Of a stretch of DNA of 64,000 bases, positions 23,355 through 34,992 are shown in pieces. Source of the DNA: Macrolepiota albuminosa. Lineage: Eukaryota; Basidiomycota; Agaricomycetes; Agaricales; Agaricaceae. Under the pieces are notes generated by a model. It made no database searches and was not told the DNA's origin. It saw only the letters and a program-made list of their open reading frames with translations. Within the stretch, counting starts at the first letter, position 1; every line of letters begins with the position of its first letter. Position numbers and translations under genes: made by a program. The stretch lies in NCBI GenBank assembly GCA_027475525.1, contig JAMWFC010000032.1, positions 930,001-994,000 of the forward strand, written 5' to 3'.

Positions 23355-25290
23355 TCATGGAGAATCCTTGTGCTTCTCTGTAGTGCGGTGATGTTGCAGA
23401 CCATTATCAGTGTCATCTGCTGTAGCCCATTCAGCTGGGATCACTTTCCCATTTACTAGCACTTGACAGTGTGCAAAGTCTAGCATGACTTTGTTATGCT
23501 GCATAAATGGCATTTCCAGTATCATATCATAGCGATCAAAGTTTGCTACATCCATGTATTCCTGGCTACATGAGCCCAGTGTTTGGACAGTTACATTTGT
23601 CTCATACTGCACCATAGCACAGCTTTCTACGGTGCCCAGCTGCAATGCCAGCGGTGTATCTAACTCCTGTATGGAAATTCCGTACATGTGGGTGAACTGG
23701 GACATTATACCTGACATAGTACTTTCGGAGTCCCATAATGTCCAGGCTTTGTGGCTATTTACATCCACATATGAGACCAGACACTCCTTGTCTGCCCGTT
23801 TCAATGTAGGGCACTGCAAAGTGCCCTCTGCTCAACAAAGAGTTACCTTCTTCATCCGAACAACGTTATTTTTGTCGTGATTGTTCGAGAATGGCCAATC
23901 CATCATTGCCGCTAGGCACTCAGAGTCACTGTTGCAACTGTAGTACTTGTTGTTGTAAACGTTGACTGTGACATACTCCTCCCCCTCCATGACCACACTC
24001 TCAGGCTCAGCACCTGATGCCTCCTCTGGGGGCTCTTGGTCGTTTATGGAGTGCTCAGCCTCAAACTTGGCAGAGATGTCTCCATCACTCCCACTCATGG
24101 CTGCAGTATGTGCAGCTCAAAGGTGGGTGCAGGGTGTATACCCCTTTCTCAGAGGTCCCATCTTTGCAGGGCAATTGGTGGCATAGTGGCCTGGCTGGCC
24201 ACATGCAAAACAGGTCCCTGTCTGACCAGGAGGGTTGGCCGGCTTAAATTCTGGCCTTGGTTTAGGACATTCTCTGTCCAGCGCCTGCTCCAGTTGTGGG
24301 CAGATTCATCCTCAAGTTGCCACAGGGGTTCTGCATACCACAAACCGTGTGTTGCGGTCACAATCCAAGTTGGTCTTCTTGGCCAAGAAGGTTCCCACAT
24401 GCTGACTCCGTAAGGGTGCCCCAGCAGGCGGTAGTCGCCTGCTTCCCCCTTTGTGGCCACTACAATGCTCATAGTGGTTAGCAGTCTTAAGGGACTGCTC
24501 ATACCTGATGGCATACACTACAAACTCTTCCACATTGTTGACCTCTGGAGACAGCCCATCCTCATGTATCAGATAGCGGTGCATGTCTGCTGGAATACCA
24601 TCCAAGAATGTTTTGAGCATTGTATACCCATCCAGATATACTGCCATATTCTGGGCATGGTTGTTAAGGGTATTGTAGAACCCTTGTACTCCCAGCTTCT
24701 TGGTGTACTTGGCAGACTGGAAGTCTCACCTTGCATCCTGTAGCGTTGAGGGATGCATGAATCAATTGTACAGTCCTGTTAGGACTCCTTTGAACGTCCA
24801 CTCATACTAGACCCAGTTGACGTGCAATACTGCTCGTTGAAACCACCCCATAGCCTCTCCAGCCAAGAACTCAGATAGAACAAAGATTTGTTCTCGTTCC
24901 ATATGGTCATCTCCATATAAGCACATGGCGAGGTGAGTGCATACATCCATTGCCCAGTTCTCCAAGTCACTGAACTTGGACGTGCCTGTGTAGGCGTGAA
25001 TGTGCCTACTATCTGCTTTACACAGCTTCATCCCATCTGGTAACCGTAAGGTTACCTCCAGGGCATCATCAACTACTCAATGCAGGCAATCATGCATGGC
25101 TTCACAATGCATCTGAATGGCCTCCTACTGACCTGGGGATCTAGTTGCTAAATCAGCAGCTTGGGGAAGTGACTTTTCTTGTCCACCCTGCGGCAGACGT
25201 CCTGAGCCTCCTTGACTGTGGACATAATTGCCCTCGTCTCAGGGAGTTGACCTAGGGCAGTCATCCTGGCCGCTACCAGGGGCATCATGT
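23355..25290 (-). pseudogene. gag-protease of element A, 3' part
   Basis: Contains the gag capsid-like region (F-S-D-L-E-N-W-A-M-D-V-C-T-H-L near 24960), a zinc knuckle C-F-A-C-G-Q-P-G-H-Y-A-T-N near 24200 and a protease region with D-S-E-S-T in place of D-S-G-S-T near 23725. The frame ends in a TGA at 23357-23355, and RT sequence follows in the same frame; the same TGA exists in B. The 5' part lies beyond element C at 49195-49467. Confidence 0.8.
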
Positions 25291-25611
25291 TGATAGAACC
25301 CCATACAGGATCAGTGCATCAACGGCAAGCTACGGCAACACGGCACAGGCTCGGGATACCTTAGCGCACGCTAATTAACACCGTGTTCTTGCTGCTCACA
25401 TTGCTGTGTTTACTTACCACTTCTTTCATAGGCGCTTTACATTAGCGCTTGACACTTGCCGACCTTTTTCCGACTTTACTTTATTTTCATAGGCACGTTC
25501 TCTGGGACCTGTCTGGGACTCCTCTCATCACTTTTAGCGTGCCCAACACAAGCTTTTAGTACGGTAACACTATTGATATATTTGTTACTGACCAAACTCT
25601 GGGCGTCATCA
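25291..25611 (+). repeat. 5' LTR of element C, internally deleted
   Basis: Begins TGATAG and ends GTCATCA. Compared with the 936 bp 3' LTR it lacks about 620 bp after GCTAATTAAC. Confidence 0.8.
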
Positions 25612-25613
25612 AA

Positions 25614-25631
25614 TTGGAGCCCACCGTGAGG
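25614..25631 (+). other. Primer binding site of element C
   Basis: TGGAGCCCACCGTGAGGG follows the LTR end after a few bases. It begins with TGG as expected for pairing with a tRNA CCA end. Element D has the near-identical sequence at 51979. Confidence 0.65.
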
Positions 25632-25994
25632 GATCTCTAGGGCAGAATTCTGCCAGAAACCTGTCTCCAGCGTAGGCGCCGCCTGCTAGAGCAGTCGGCA
25701 GAAGGCATAGCTCCTTCCTACCCATCAACCCCACAACCACCTGGTGCCTTACCAGGTCTCTCTCTCGCACAGGAACTACAGAATGCCACTGTAGACGAAT
25801 TTCCTGATCTCTTCCCGCATTCTCTTGACTTTAGCGCCAACAACCTCTTAGCGTTGCTGCTTGCCGTACCGCAACCAGTTACCCCCATCACTCTGTTAAC
25901 ACCTCTTTCTCAACTCGCCATTTCTCTTATCCCGTCGCCAATACCTAGAACCCCTTCCCCACAACTGCTAACCGAACTCGGTACCACCGTTGCC

Positions 25995-28542
25995 ATGGAA
26001 CAACAAGTTCAGCGCATGCCGCCACGCAATCACTTCTCAGCACCAACATAGGACAAGTCCAAGCCACGGGAGCTCTCCCAGTATTTCAAGGAATTAGAGT
26101 ATTTATTCAGGGATTGTGGCATTACCGACCACACACAGATGAAGGAGTACGTGGCAAGATATGTGTCGTATGACACGGCAGAGACATGGACAGGTCTTGC
26201 CGAGTTTGCCGCCTTTGTTCCTGCCGCTGATGACGCCCAAAGTTTGGTCAGTAACAAATGTAACTATAGTGTTACCGTACCAAGAGTTTGCGTTGGGCGC
26301 GCTAAAAGTGATTTGAGGAGTCCCGGGCAGGTCCCAGAGAACGCGCCTGTGAAAAATGGGTAAAAGTCGGTAACGGGGTCGGCAAGTGTAAAGTGCTAAG
26401 GTAAAGCGCTTAGAGAAGAAGCGGTAAGTGAACACGGCAAAGGTAAGCGGCAAGAGCGCGATAAGCTTAGCGAAGTCTAAGCATCAATAATGCCTGCCGT
26501 AGTTGCAAGGCGTGAGGGTGTCGAGTGTTGGCGAGCGTCTGCAACTGCCGATGAGTTTGATGTTGCCGACCGTAAATGAGCTCTTGAGTGTAAGGGAGAC
26601 TGAAGTAAGGGGAGCAGGAAATTCTGGTCTGTTTTTCTCTGATGGTATGTACAAGTCGGTAAGTACTTTATATACTACAAGGAGTTCACCATCGCCAGTG
26701 ACCAACCATTGCCAAAGTGCGGTAAACTGGAAAATTTCATAGGGGTAGCTCCAACGGTTTCAGATCCCTACCGTCCATTGAAGACCCTTGGCGCCACCAG
26801 GCGGCAGATCGCGGTGCTAAATCATCAATCCATCACCCTTCTGTCTGTCAGAACACCTAAGCAACGTTAGGCGCCAAATCGAGGCGCTAAGCGGTGTCAG
26901 ACACCAAGGTCAAACGCCAAGCTGTCCGTCAGTTTTTGATAGATCATCAGGCTTCTTGCTAAGCGCTGTCGTCAGTGACTGATGCCATCTGTCAGTTGTC
27001 ATTCTGTCTGCTGTCGGCGCTATCATTGATTGGATCTGCTTCTTGCCGTGCGCGGCCGTCAAATCTTGCCAAAATTGGTTAGTTAGCGTGCGCTAAGGTA
27101 TCCTGAGCCCGTGCCGTGTTGCCGCAGCCTGCCGTTGATGCGCTGATCCTGTATGGGGTCCTATCACCGCCCCACCTGTTCCAGCCCAAGGCGCCTCGTA
27201 TGAAGGCTGGAAGACGGCAGTAATCCAGCTGTACCCTGGCACTGAAGAAGCTACCCGATACTCGGTAAACGAATTACAGAAACTAGTACAGGAATCATTT
27301 GACAATGGCACATCGTCTCTTGGCGCATTTTCCATGTATTACCGCGAATTCCAAAAGATCGCTAGGTGGTTAGTACAAAACGGCAAGCTGTATATTAACG
27401 AGGAATGTTGCCTATTCCAATAAGGCATCCCGACTTCCCTTTGAACTCGCATTGCTCATTGCCTAGAGATAGTTCATCAGGCCCATCACCCAGACGAGCC
27501 CTATAACGTTGCCGACGTCTTTGAAGCCGGTAAATGGGTTCTCAAGGGGACAGACACTGGTGTTGGGCTGCAACGCGCTAGGATGAGCCCACCACCTGAG
27601 CGAACTAACGGTATTATTCCCATCCCGCCTCCTGCTGCCAACTTTGTTAAGAAGGAGGATCTCAACGCTGCCATTACGGCTGCTGTCGCTTCCGCCATGA
27701 CTCGTATTGAAACTATGATTACCACCAATCTCGCTAACCAACCTGCTAATGTATCTGCATCTGGCCCTTGCCACTTCTGTGGGGAAATTGGCCACACCAT
27801 GACTAGAGGACGCTGCGCTACCCTCAAAAATTATATTCGGCAAGGAAGAATTTGAAGGGCTATCGACAGCAAGATAGTTCTTACTACTGGCGCCACCATC
27901 CCCAACTACCTGGACAAGAAGTCCTTCTAGGAGCGGGTTGATGAATGGCATAGGCGCAACCCAGGACAAATTGTGACCGGCACGCTTTCTGGCAACGCCA
28001 ACCCTGACCCTGAACAGGCGACCCAACAGCAAATGATTCACGAGGTCTTACACTTTGACAGCATTGGCGACCATCCTACTTTCTCGTGGGAAGAACGAAT
28101 CGCTAAGCTAGAGAAGGAATTAGATTCACTTAAGAACCAGGTTTTTGATGGGATTGAAGTTAAGCAGCCTAAACAGCCTCTCAAAGGATACAAGCCAATG
28201 CCTCCCGCTAGCAAGTTACCGACTCCTGCTCCTGCCGCACCGCCAGCCACCACTCCAGAACCATTGTCGTCCTCTGCCGCTCCTGAACCACCTTTACCGC
28301 CTCTCCATCCCTACTCAGGGATTTCCAACCGATATCACGCACCCGCACAGCAAAATTTTGCCGCTCCCAAGAAGCGTCCTGAGGGTGGCTACCAACCTAC
28401 CGCGCCAATTTTTGACATAGAGAAATCAAACCATGTATTCAGCTGCATCATGAAAACAGCCGTCACCTTGTCAGTAGAAGAACTTTGTAGTATTGCTCCC
28501 GACGTTTGCAACCAAGTCAAGATGGCAGTCACTCCTCAATGA
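25995..28542 (+). pseudogene. gag of element C
   Basis: ATG at 25995 starts M-E-Q-Q-V-Q-R-M-P, followed by P-R-E-L-S-Q-Y-F-K-E-L-E-Y-L-F-R-D-C, a capsid-like gag region. A solo LTR splits it at 26228-27166. Then come G-W-K-T-A-V-I-Q-L-Y-P-G, R-W-L-V-Q-N-G-K-L-Y and the zinc knuckle C-H-F-C-G-E-I-G-H-T-M-T-R-G-R-C near 27772-27815. A Lys/Glu coiled-coil (L-E-K-E-L-D-S-L-K-N-Q-V) and a Pro-rich linker end it. Stops at 26048, 27421, 27853 and 27929 break it. Confidence 0.85.
26228..27166 (-). repeat. Solo LTR of the C family, inverted, in gag
   Basis: 939 bp, reverse complement of the TGATAGGACCCC..GTCATCA LTR, flanked by CCGC on both sides (26224-26227 and 27167-27170). A clean solo LTR from recombination between the LTRs of an inserted copy. 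Confidence 0.88.
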
Positions 28543-28545
28543 CTC

Positions 28546-29098
28546 TTGGCGACAGCCATTGCCAAGGTCGATGACCTTGACGATGCGCTTCCTGGTTTTT
28601 CCGTTACCGTCGACTCTCTAGACACTAAAGACTCTCCTGCCGACACCATCGCTCTGTGGATCCAGTGGAGACCTATCTTAGGTCAGTAGACCATGGAGAA
28701 GACCCCGCAATTCCATTGCTCAAGAATCGCATGCTATTTGTTCAGTCGTGCTAACCGTAGACAACAAGCATGAGTTGGAGACAATCGTGGATAGCGGCTC
28801 TCAAATTATTTCTATGGCAGCGGAAGTCGCTAATGATTTAGGCCTCATTTATGACCCTACTGTGATACTAAACATGCAGAGCGCTAACGGTATGGTGGAC
28901 AGATCCCTAGGCCTTGCCAAGAATGTGCCTTGCACCCTTGGCGACATCACTCTCTACTTGCAGATACACATTTTGCGCTCCCCGGCATATGACCTACTAC
29001 TTGGCAGACCCTTCAACGTCTTGGCGCAATCAGTCGTCAAGACAGTTACCAATGACAAAACGACTTTAACAATCAGCGACCCCAATTCTGGAATCTGA
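28546..29098 (+). pseudogene. Aspartic protease region of element C
   Basis: E-T-I-V-D-S-G-S-Q-I-I-S-M-A-A-E-V-A holds the D-S-G active-site triad (near 28790), and D-L-L-L-G-R-P-F-N-V-L-A-Q-S (near 28995) is the second hydrophobic-Gly box. It continues from gag after a stop at 28540. The Pro/Thr-rich spacer before it has a frameshift. Confidence 0.8.
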
Positions 29099-29408
29099 TG
29101 AACGGTGCCAACGTTCCCTAGGAGACAACGAAAAGGTGCCCACGCTAAGCCCCCAGAATTTACCGACCAACACGCCAACAAACCTCCCCACCGGTGTTTT
29201 CACAGACCATCAAGGAGGTGATTGGCGACAATCACGGAGATGTGGCGCTAACACTGGAATATGAACATTATACTGGTCTTGTAAATGTTGTGTCTACCGC
29301 TTTTCTTGATGAAGACATTTTAACTACTTTATCTGCTACCGATGCTGAGCTTTCCCAGAAAAATCAAAACATTACCGACTCCGCTCTAGCATACTTATAC
29401 CTTACCGC

Positions 29409-30451
29409 TGATGACGCCAACTGTAGTTGGGTGCGCTGGACGTATATGCAGTACAACGCCGTCTCCAGCGCCTGGCGTACGGGTTTGTGAGGAGTCCCGG
29501 CAGGGTCCCGGTGTGCTCGAGCAGAGGTGATAGGGCAATGTGCTAGATGATAGCGCCTCAGGTGCTACCTAGCAAGTGGTAAGCGTCGTAGTTTAGGAGA
29601 AGTTATAGAGAATAAAACGAATAGCGCAGCGTAGCGTGCCCGTAGGTGGCACCATAAACGACGAGGGCGAGATAGACGAAGCTAGCGCCGAACTTGGTGA
29701 CAAAGTCAGGCAATGCTAGTGCAATTTGAACGCTAAGTGTAACTGGGTGCTCAAGAGGTTACGATTTGTTTTTATATACATGGCAAGTAGCTAGTTTTTA
29801 TACTATGCACTACGGTATTTCCAAAATAAGTCCATTGACGGCGCTACCAATTAGTGCCTCTCTTTGTGGCTGTAGCTAATGGCTACCTGTCAACAGCGAC
29901 CTGCAGCACATGGGTGACGGCAACCAACGGCGACTCTAAAACTACTTAGAAATGGTACGAGTTTGCTCCCTTTTTGATGTAATTTAATTGGCCATGCCAT
30001 CCCGGAGTATGGTCGGGGAATCCTCAACAGATTCTATAAGCGCTAATTCCGGCGCTAAACATTGTACCATCTTTTGATAGATTTAAATGTCAGGTCTGTG
30101 TGTATCCTGTCTTGTCGTCATTGATTCCTTTAGACTTCTGATTGAAGTGCCTTGGTGATTGACAGTGCCAATTGCTAACTCCTTTTGGTATTGATTGGGG
30201 TTTGGTCAGAGTCACCTCCCACCATTGTGCTAGCGCTATGAGTTCTGAGCCTTCTTGGTCTTCAAAGTAACTGAGTGGAGTGTGCTGAGGGGCTGATACT
30301 GGTGATTGAGATGAATGGATAAGTCTTGCCATAGAGCGCCCGCGCTAGGGCTGCTCTGTACCCAAGGCTGGTCGCTAGAGTCTCTAGTGTGTCAAGTGTT
30401 GGTTGGCCTATAATGTCCCTTGATGCGCTCAGTCCAAGTAGAAGCCTATCA
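29409..30451 (-). repeat. Solo LTR of the D family, inverted, in pol of C
   Basis: 1,043 bp, reverse complement of the 50901-51976 LTR type (TGATAGGCTTCTAC..CATCA). Flanked by CCGC at 29405-29408 and 30452-30455. Pol reading resumes directly after it (A-Y-L-Y-L-T-A to S-E-S-F). Confidence 0.87.
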
Positions 30452-31545
30452 CCGCTTCCGAATCATTTCAAAATATCGTGTCTACCAATACTTATCTCAC
30501 TACCCTTCCCAGAGCCTCGTCTCCTGCCATTCTTGGACTTGCCACCCTTCAGGCTACAGTTCCCCTTTCCACCTCTGTATATAACCAAGCTAACGCTCCC
30601 AAAAGGAAAGGGGTTCAAGTCAAAAAGAAATATAAGCCAGTTGTGCTTAAAACAAAACCTGTCGCTATGCACTCTCCCAAGACCTCTAGAATTGAGCGCC
30701 AGATCATTGGCGACCCTCTTGCCAACATGCCAACCTTATCACCAAATCTGCCACCCTTTCAGCCCACAGGACGTTTTACCGTGGAACGCCAACAACAATT
30801 TGCAAAGGAGCATGACACAGGATTTTTGACCAAAGATGAGTTGAATGTCCTTACCGACCTCGTCGCTAAGCAAGATAAAGCCTTTGCTTGGGAGGACTCA
30901 GAACACAGCAGTCTACGTACAGACTTCTTCCCGCCTGTTATAATCCCGACCATTTCTCATGTACCGTGGACTGAGCACAACCGACCATTACCACCTGGAA
31001 TCAAAGCCGAGGTCTGCCAAATCATTAGGACCAAGATTAAGGCTGGCGTCTACAAACTCTCCAATAGTTCTTACCGCTCCCAGTGGTTTTGCGTCCTCAA
31101 AAAGAACAGCAATCTACGCATAGTTCACAGTCTCAAGCCGCTGAATAGAGTTACAATACGACACTCTGGCGTACCACCTTTTCCTGACCACGTTGCCGAG
31201 TCCTTTGCCGGGCGTATTTGTGGCGCCACCCTTGACCTCTATGTTGGCTACGACAAACGCCTGATACACTCTTCTTCCCAGGATCTCACTACTTTTCAAA
31301 CTCCGTTTGGCGCGTTGCGCCTAGTCACTTTACCGATGGGCTGGACAAACTCAGTCCCTATATTTCATGACGACATCACTTTCATCCTCCAACCCGAGAT
31401 ACCACATCATGTCCTCAGCTTCATTGATGACGTTGGCGTCAAAGGCTCCAAAGACTGGCGACTCGTAAACGGCTTACCAGCAACCCATCCCGAGAACCCC
31501 AACATCCACTTAGCGCTATGGGAGTTTTTCCAGCTGCTTAACTGA
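30452..31545 (+). pseudogene. Reverse transcriptase of element C
   Basis: An N-terminal linker rich in basic residues leads to F-A-W-E-D-S-E, H-V-P-W-T-E-H-N-R-P and P-P-G-I. The RT palm follows: S-L-K-P-L-N-R-V-T-I-R, G-A-T-L-D-L-Y-V-G-Y-D, L-P-M-G-W-T-N-S and the catalytic F-I-D-D-V (near 31420), with Phe in place of the usual Tyr. The frame ends at a TGA at 31543 (Arg in D), then continues as the connection domain. A linker part also lies at 29180-29408. Confidence 0.87.
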
Positions 31546-32515
31546 GTTCTCCAACATATGAAGTATAGCGGGGAAACCTTTAGCAGCCATAAGCTCCTCC
31601 TTTGCGCGCCAAGGTTCAGAATACTTGGTCACATCTGCACTCCCGACGGTCGCGTTTCCGACAAGTCTTGCTTAGCACTCTTGGAGCGATGGGGTCCTTG
31701 CCACGACTTATCTGAAGTTTGTGCCTTTCTTGGTACCGTAGGCGTTCTTAGGATATTTGTCAAGAATTTTGCCCATTGCGCACATGCCCTTAACCGACTC
31801 ACCTGCGCCAACGAGCCCTTCAAATTTGGGCCAGACCAGGTCACTGCACAACAAGACTTAGTAAAAGCCCTACAAGATGCCAAACCCCTAGTTCCAATCA
31901 ACTATAGCTCTGCCAACCCTGTTATCTTGGCGGTGGATACCTCATACATTGCCGTTGGCTACTTCTTGTGCCAGTGCCTTAGCGACAATTGGAAACAGCG
32001 ATGCTACAACCGCTTTGGGTCTATCACACTAAACAACCAAGAATCTCGCTACAGTCAGCCTAAACTAGAGCTCTATGGACTCTTCAAAGCCTTCTGGTCG
32101 CTAAAGATGTATCTGATTGGCGTACAGAACCTGATTGTTGAAGTCGACGCCAGGTACATCAAAGGCATGCTGCAGAATCCCGATATCCAGCCATCCGCTA
32201 GTATGAACCGGTGGGTAGTCGCTATCCTCATGTTTCACTTTGAGTTGGTACATGTCAAGAGCTCTTTCCATGGACCAGATGGACTCTCTAGGCGACCGCA
32301 GCAGTGGATCTACAGGCGGATAGCAATTTTGAGGACTAGATCGACCGATTACATGGTTTTGTGCACCTCATACAACAGCCAATTCCTTTATTATGACGGC
32401 AGCAGCCTACCAGTATCCTTCTACATCCCATTGTCCCTTACCACCCCGAGACCTTTAGCGCACCTCACACCTTCTACATGGCAAGCATTTTTGGTCAAAA
32501 CTCGTCTCCAGTAAA
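31546..32515 (+). pseudogene. RT connection and RNase H of element C
   Basis: C-A-P-R-F-R-I-L-G-H-I-C and F-L-G-T-V-G-V-L-R are the RT thumb/connection. V-I-L-A-V-D-T-S-Y-I-A-V-G-Y-F is the RNase H start (first Asp), Q-P-K-L-E-L-Y-G-L-F holds the Glu, and L-I-V-E-V-D-A-R-Y the second Asp. S-F-H-G-P-D-G-L-S-R-R-P closes the domain. The downstream tether is frameshifted. Confidence 0.82.
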
Positions 32516-32799
32516 AATCGTACAAGAACCCCATCCACTAAGAGAAGACAGCAGAAACCTGACCTACGATGCCGTTCCCCGATCCACCAAGGCAAAGGCA
32601 GAAGACAGTTGTCTGTAATAGTTGAACATTGGATACAAGACTTTAAGCAACCTGCAGGCCTTACCGACGAACAGTACGCGACCTTTATCTGATATGCCAC
32701 CCACTTCTTCTTTACCGACAACCGCCTTTGGCGACAAAATTGAGATGGCGCTCACAAGCTGATCATCAAGCCAGAAAGTCACTTACGAGTCCTGCACGC

Positions 32800-33749
32800 T
32801 GATAGGACCCTATACAGGTTAGGCGCATCAACGGCAGGCTCGGCACTGGCTCCGGAAACCTTGCCGCACTCGTTCCGAACTTAGCGCACGCGTTTTACCT
32901 ATTTTAAGCCACTTCTGACGGCCGCGCACGGCAAGAAGCAGATCCAATCAATGATAGCGCCGATCGGCAGACAGAATGACAACTGACAGATGGCATCAGT
33001 CACTGACGACAGCGCTTAGCGAGAAGCCTGATGATCTATCAAAAACTGATGGACAGCTTGGTGTTTGACCTTGGCGTCTGACACCGCTTAGCGTCTCGAT
33101 TTGGCGCCTGACATCGCTTAGGTACTCTGACGGACAGAAGGGTGATGGAGTGATGGTTTAGCTTCGCGATCTGTCGCCTGGCGTCGCTAAGGCTCTTGAA
33201 TGGACGGTAGGGATCTGAAACCGTTGGAGCTACCCCTTTGAAATTTTCCAGTTTACCGCACTCTGGCGTCATTAGCCACTGGCGACGGCGAACTTATTGT
33301 AGTATAAAAGTACTTACCGACTTGTACATTGGAGAGCAGAACAATAGACCACAGTTTCCCCCACTTACTTCAGTCTCCCTTACGCTCAAAAGCTCATTCA
33401 CGCTACGGTCGGCAACGTCAAAACTCATCGGCAGTTGCAGACGTTCGCCAACACTCGACATACTCGCGCCTTGCAACTACGGCAGGCATTATCGACGCTT
33501 AGACTTCGCTAAGCATATCGTGCTCTTGCCGCTCACATTGCCGTGTTCACTTACCGCATTTTCCTTAGGCGCTTTACCTTAGCGCTTGACACTTGCCGAC
33601 CCCGTTACCGACTTTCCTCATTTTTATAGGCGCGTTCTCTGGGACCTGCCCGGGACTCCTCAAATTACTTTTAGCGCGCCCAACGCAAGCTCTTGGTCCG
33701 GTAACACTTTAAGTTACATTTGTTGCTGACCAAACTTTGGGCGTCATCA
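32800..33749 (+). repeat. Solo LTR of the C family between RNase H and integrase
   Basis: 950 bp, TGATAGGACCCT..GTCATCA, same orientation as C, flanked by ACGC at 32796-32799 and 33750-33753. Removing it rejoins the integrase start L-R-V-L-H-A-M-H-D-E-L-G-H. Confidence 0.87.
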
Positions 33750-34712
33750 ACGCCATGCATGATGAACTAGGACATAGAGGTCTGTACGCTATCTGAGCTT
33801 CTCTGTTAAAACGATTCTGGTGGCCACACGCTAGTGCCGACATTGCCTGGTACATTAGGACTTGCCACCTATGCTAAATTCAACAGACACGCCAAGTGCT
33901 TATCCCACCAACCATTGCAACGCCAGCTCCCCTCTTCAGCAAAATCTACGTTGATACCATGCACATGCCCAAATCTGGTCACTACAAATACATTATTCAA
34001 GGTTGTTGGTTGCTAATCCACTGGCCTGAATTTTGAATGCTTCAGAGAGAAAATACGGATGCGGTCGCCAAGTGGCTATTTGAGGATGTCATTTGCTGTT
34101 GGGGCACGCTAAGAGAAATTGTCATGGATAACAGTGCACCCATTATCAAAGCGCTAACCTATCTCGCCAAGAAATACAATATCCATCATATTCGAGTATC
34201 TGGCTACAACAAGCGCACCAATGGCCTGGTAGAAAGACCACACTTTGACGTTTGGCAAGCGCTCTTCAAGGCAGTTGATGGCGATGAGTATCGTTGGAGT
34301 GAGGCGACATATTCAGTATTTTTGGTCAGAAAGAGTTACCATTCAAGCAACTTATCCACAGCCAGCACCTAACAGCATCTTAGCGACTACCGATCTGATC
34401 GCCAGACGAGCCATTAATCTCCAGCGAAGGAAAGAAGATTTAGAGTGACTTCATGAGGTAGTCTTTAGTGCCTGTCGCCAAGCCACACTGCGATTTGAAA
34501 CCGAGCATAGCACTACTATTAAGGATTACAACTTCCCAAGAGGAGCGCTAGTACTTATGCGCAACTCCAAAATTGAAACCTCATACAATAAGAAAATGCG
34601 CCCACGCTATCTAGGACCTTTGGTAGTTATCTCTCGCAACTGTGGAGGCGCTTATGTGCTCTGTGAATTAGATGGCTCAGTACTGCATCGACCTGTTGCC
34701 GCCTTTTGCCTA
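33750..34712 (+). pseudogene. Integrase of element C, core
   Basis: G-H-R-G-L-Y-A and C-H-L-C are remains of the H-H-C-C finger. I-Y-V-D-T-M-H-M (first Asp) and I-V-M-D-N-S-A-P (second Asp) follow, then G-L-V-E-R-P-H-F (Glu), so the D-D-E triad is visible though frames change. The tail C-E-L-D-G-S-V-L-H-R-P-V is cut by element B at 34712 and resumes at 45136. Confidence 0.82.
34708..34712. other. Target duplication of element B, left
   Basis: GCCTA, identical to 45136-45140 on the other side of B. Confidence 0.9.
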
Positions 34713-34947
34713 TGTAACGAAGTTACAGAGATTGTGAGAGCTTAGGTTCACACTGCACAGAATCAGACCAGTCCGGTCTATTGACTATGTAGTATCAACA
34801 CAAAATAAGCTGCTTTGTAAGCAGCTGGTAAACTAATTTATATAATAATGTAAATTAATATTATATTATAATAAATATAATATAATAGTATCTACTGTAA
34901 GGTAAGTAAAGCTATGTGGCCAACGCCACATAGCGGACTACGCTACA
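34713..34947 (-). repeat. 3' LTR of element B
   Basis: 235 bp, on the plus strand TGTAACGAAG..ACTACGCTACA. It contains the GCTATGTGGCC..GCCACATAGC hairpin also present in the other LTRs of this family. Confidence 0.88.
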
Positions 34948-34958
34948 TACCCCCCAAT
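34948..34958 (-). other. Polypurine tract of element B
   Basis: On the minus strand GATTGGGGGGTA abuts the LTR start TGTAGCG. In element A the same place reads GAAGATG and is decayed. Confidence 0.75.
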
Positions 34959-34992
34959 CAGACCAAGCTACGGTCTTGAGATAATACGACGG

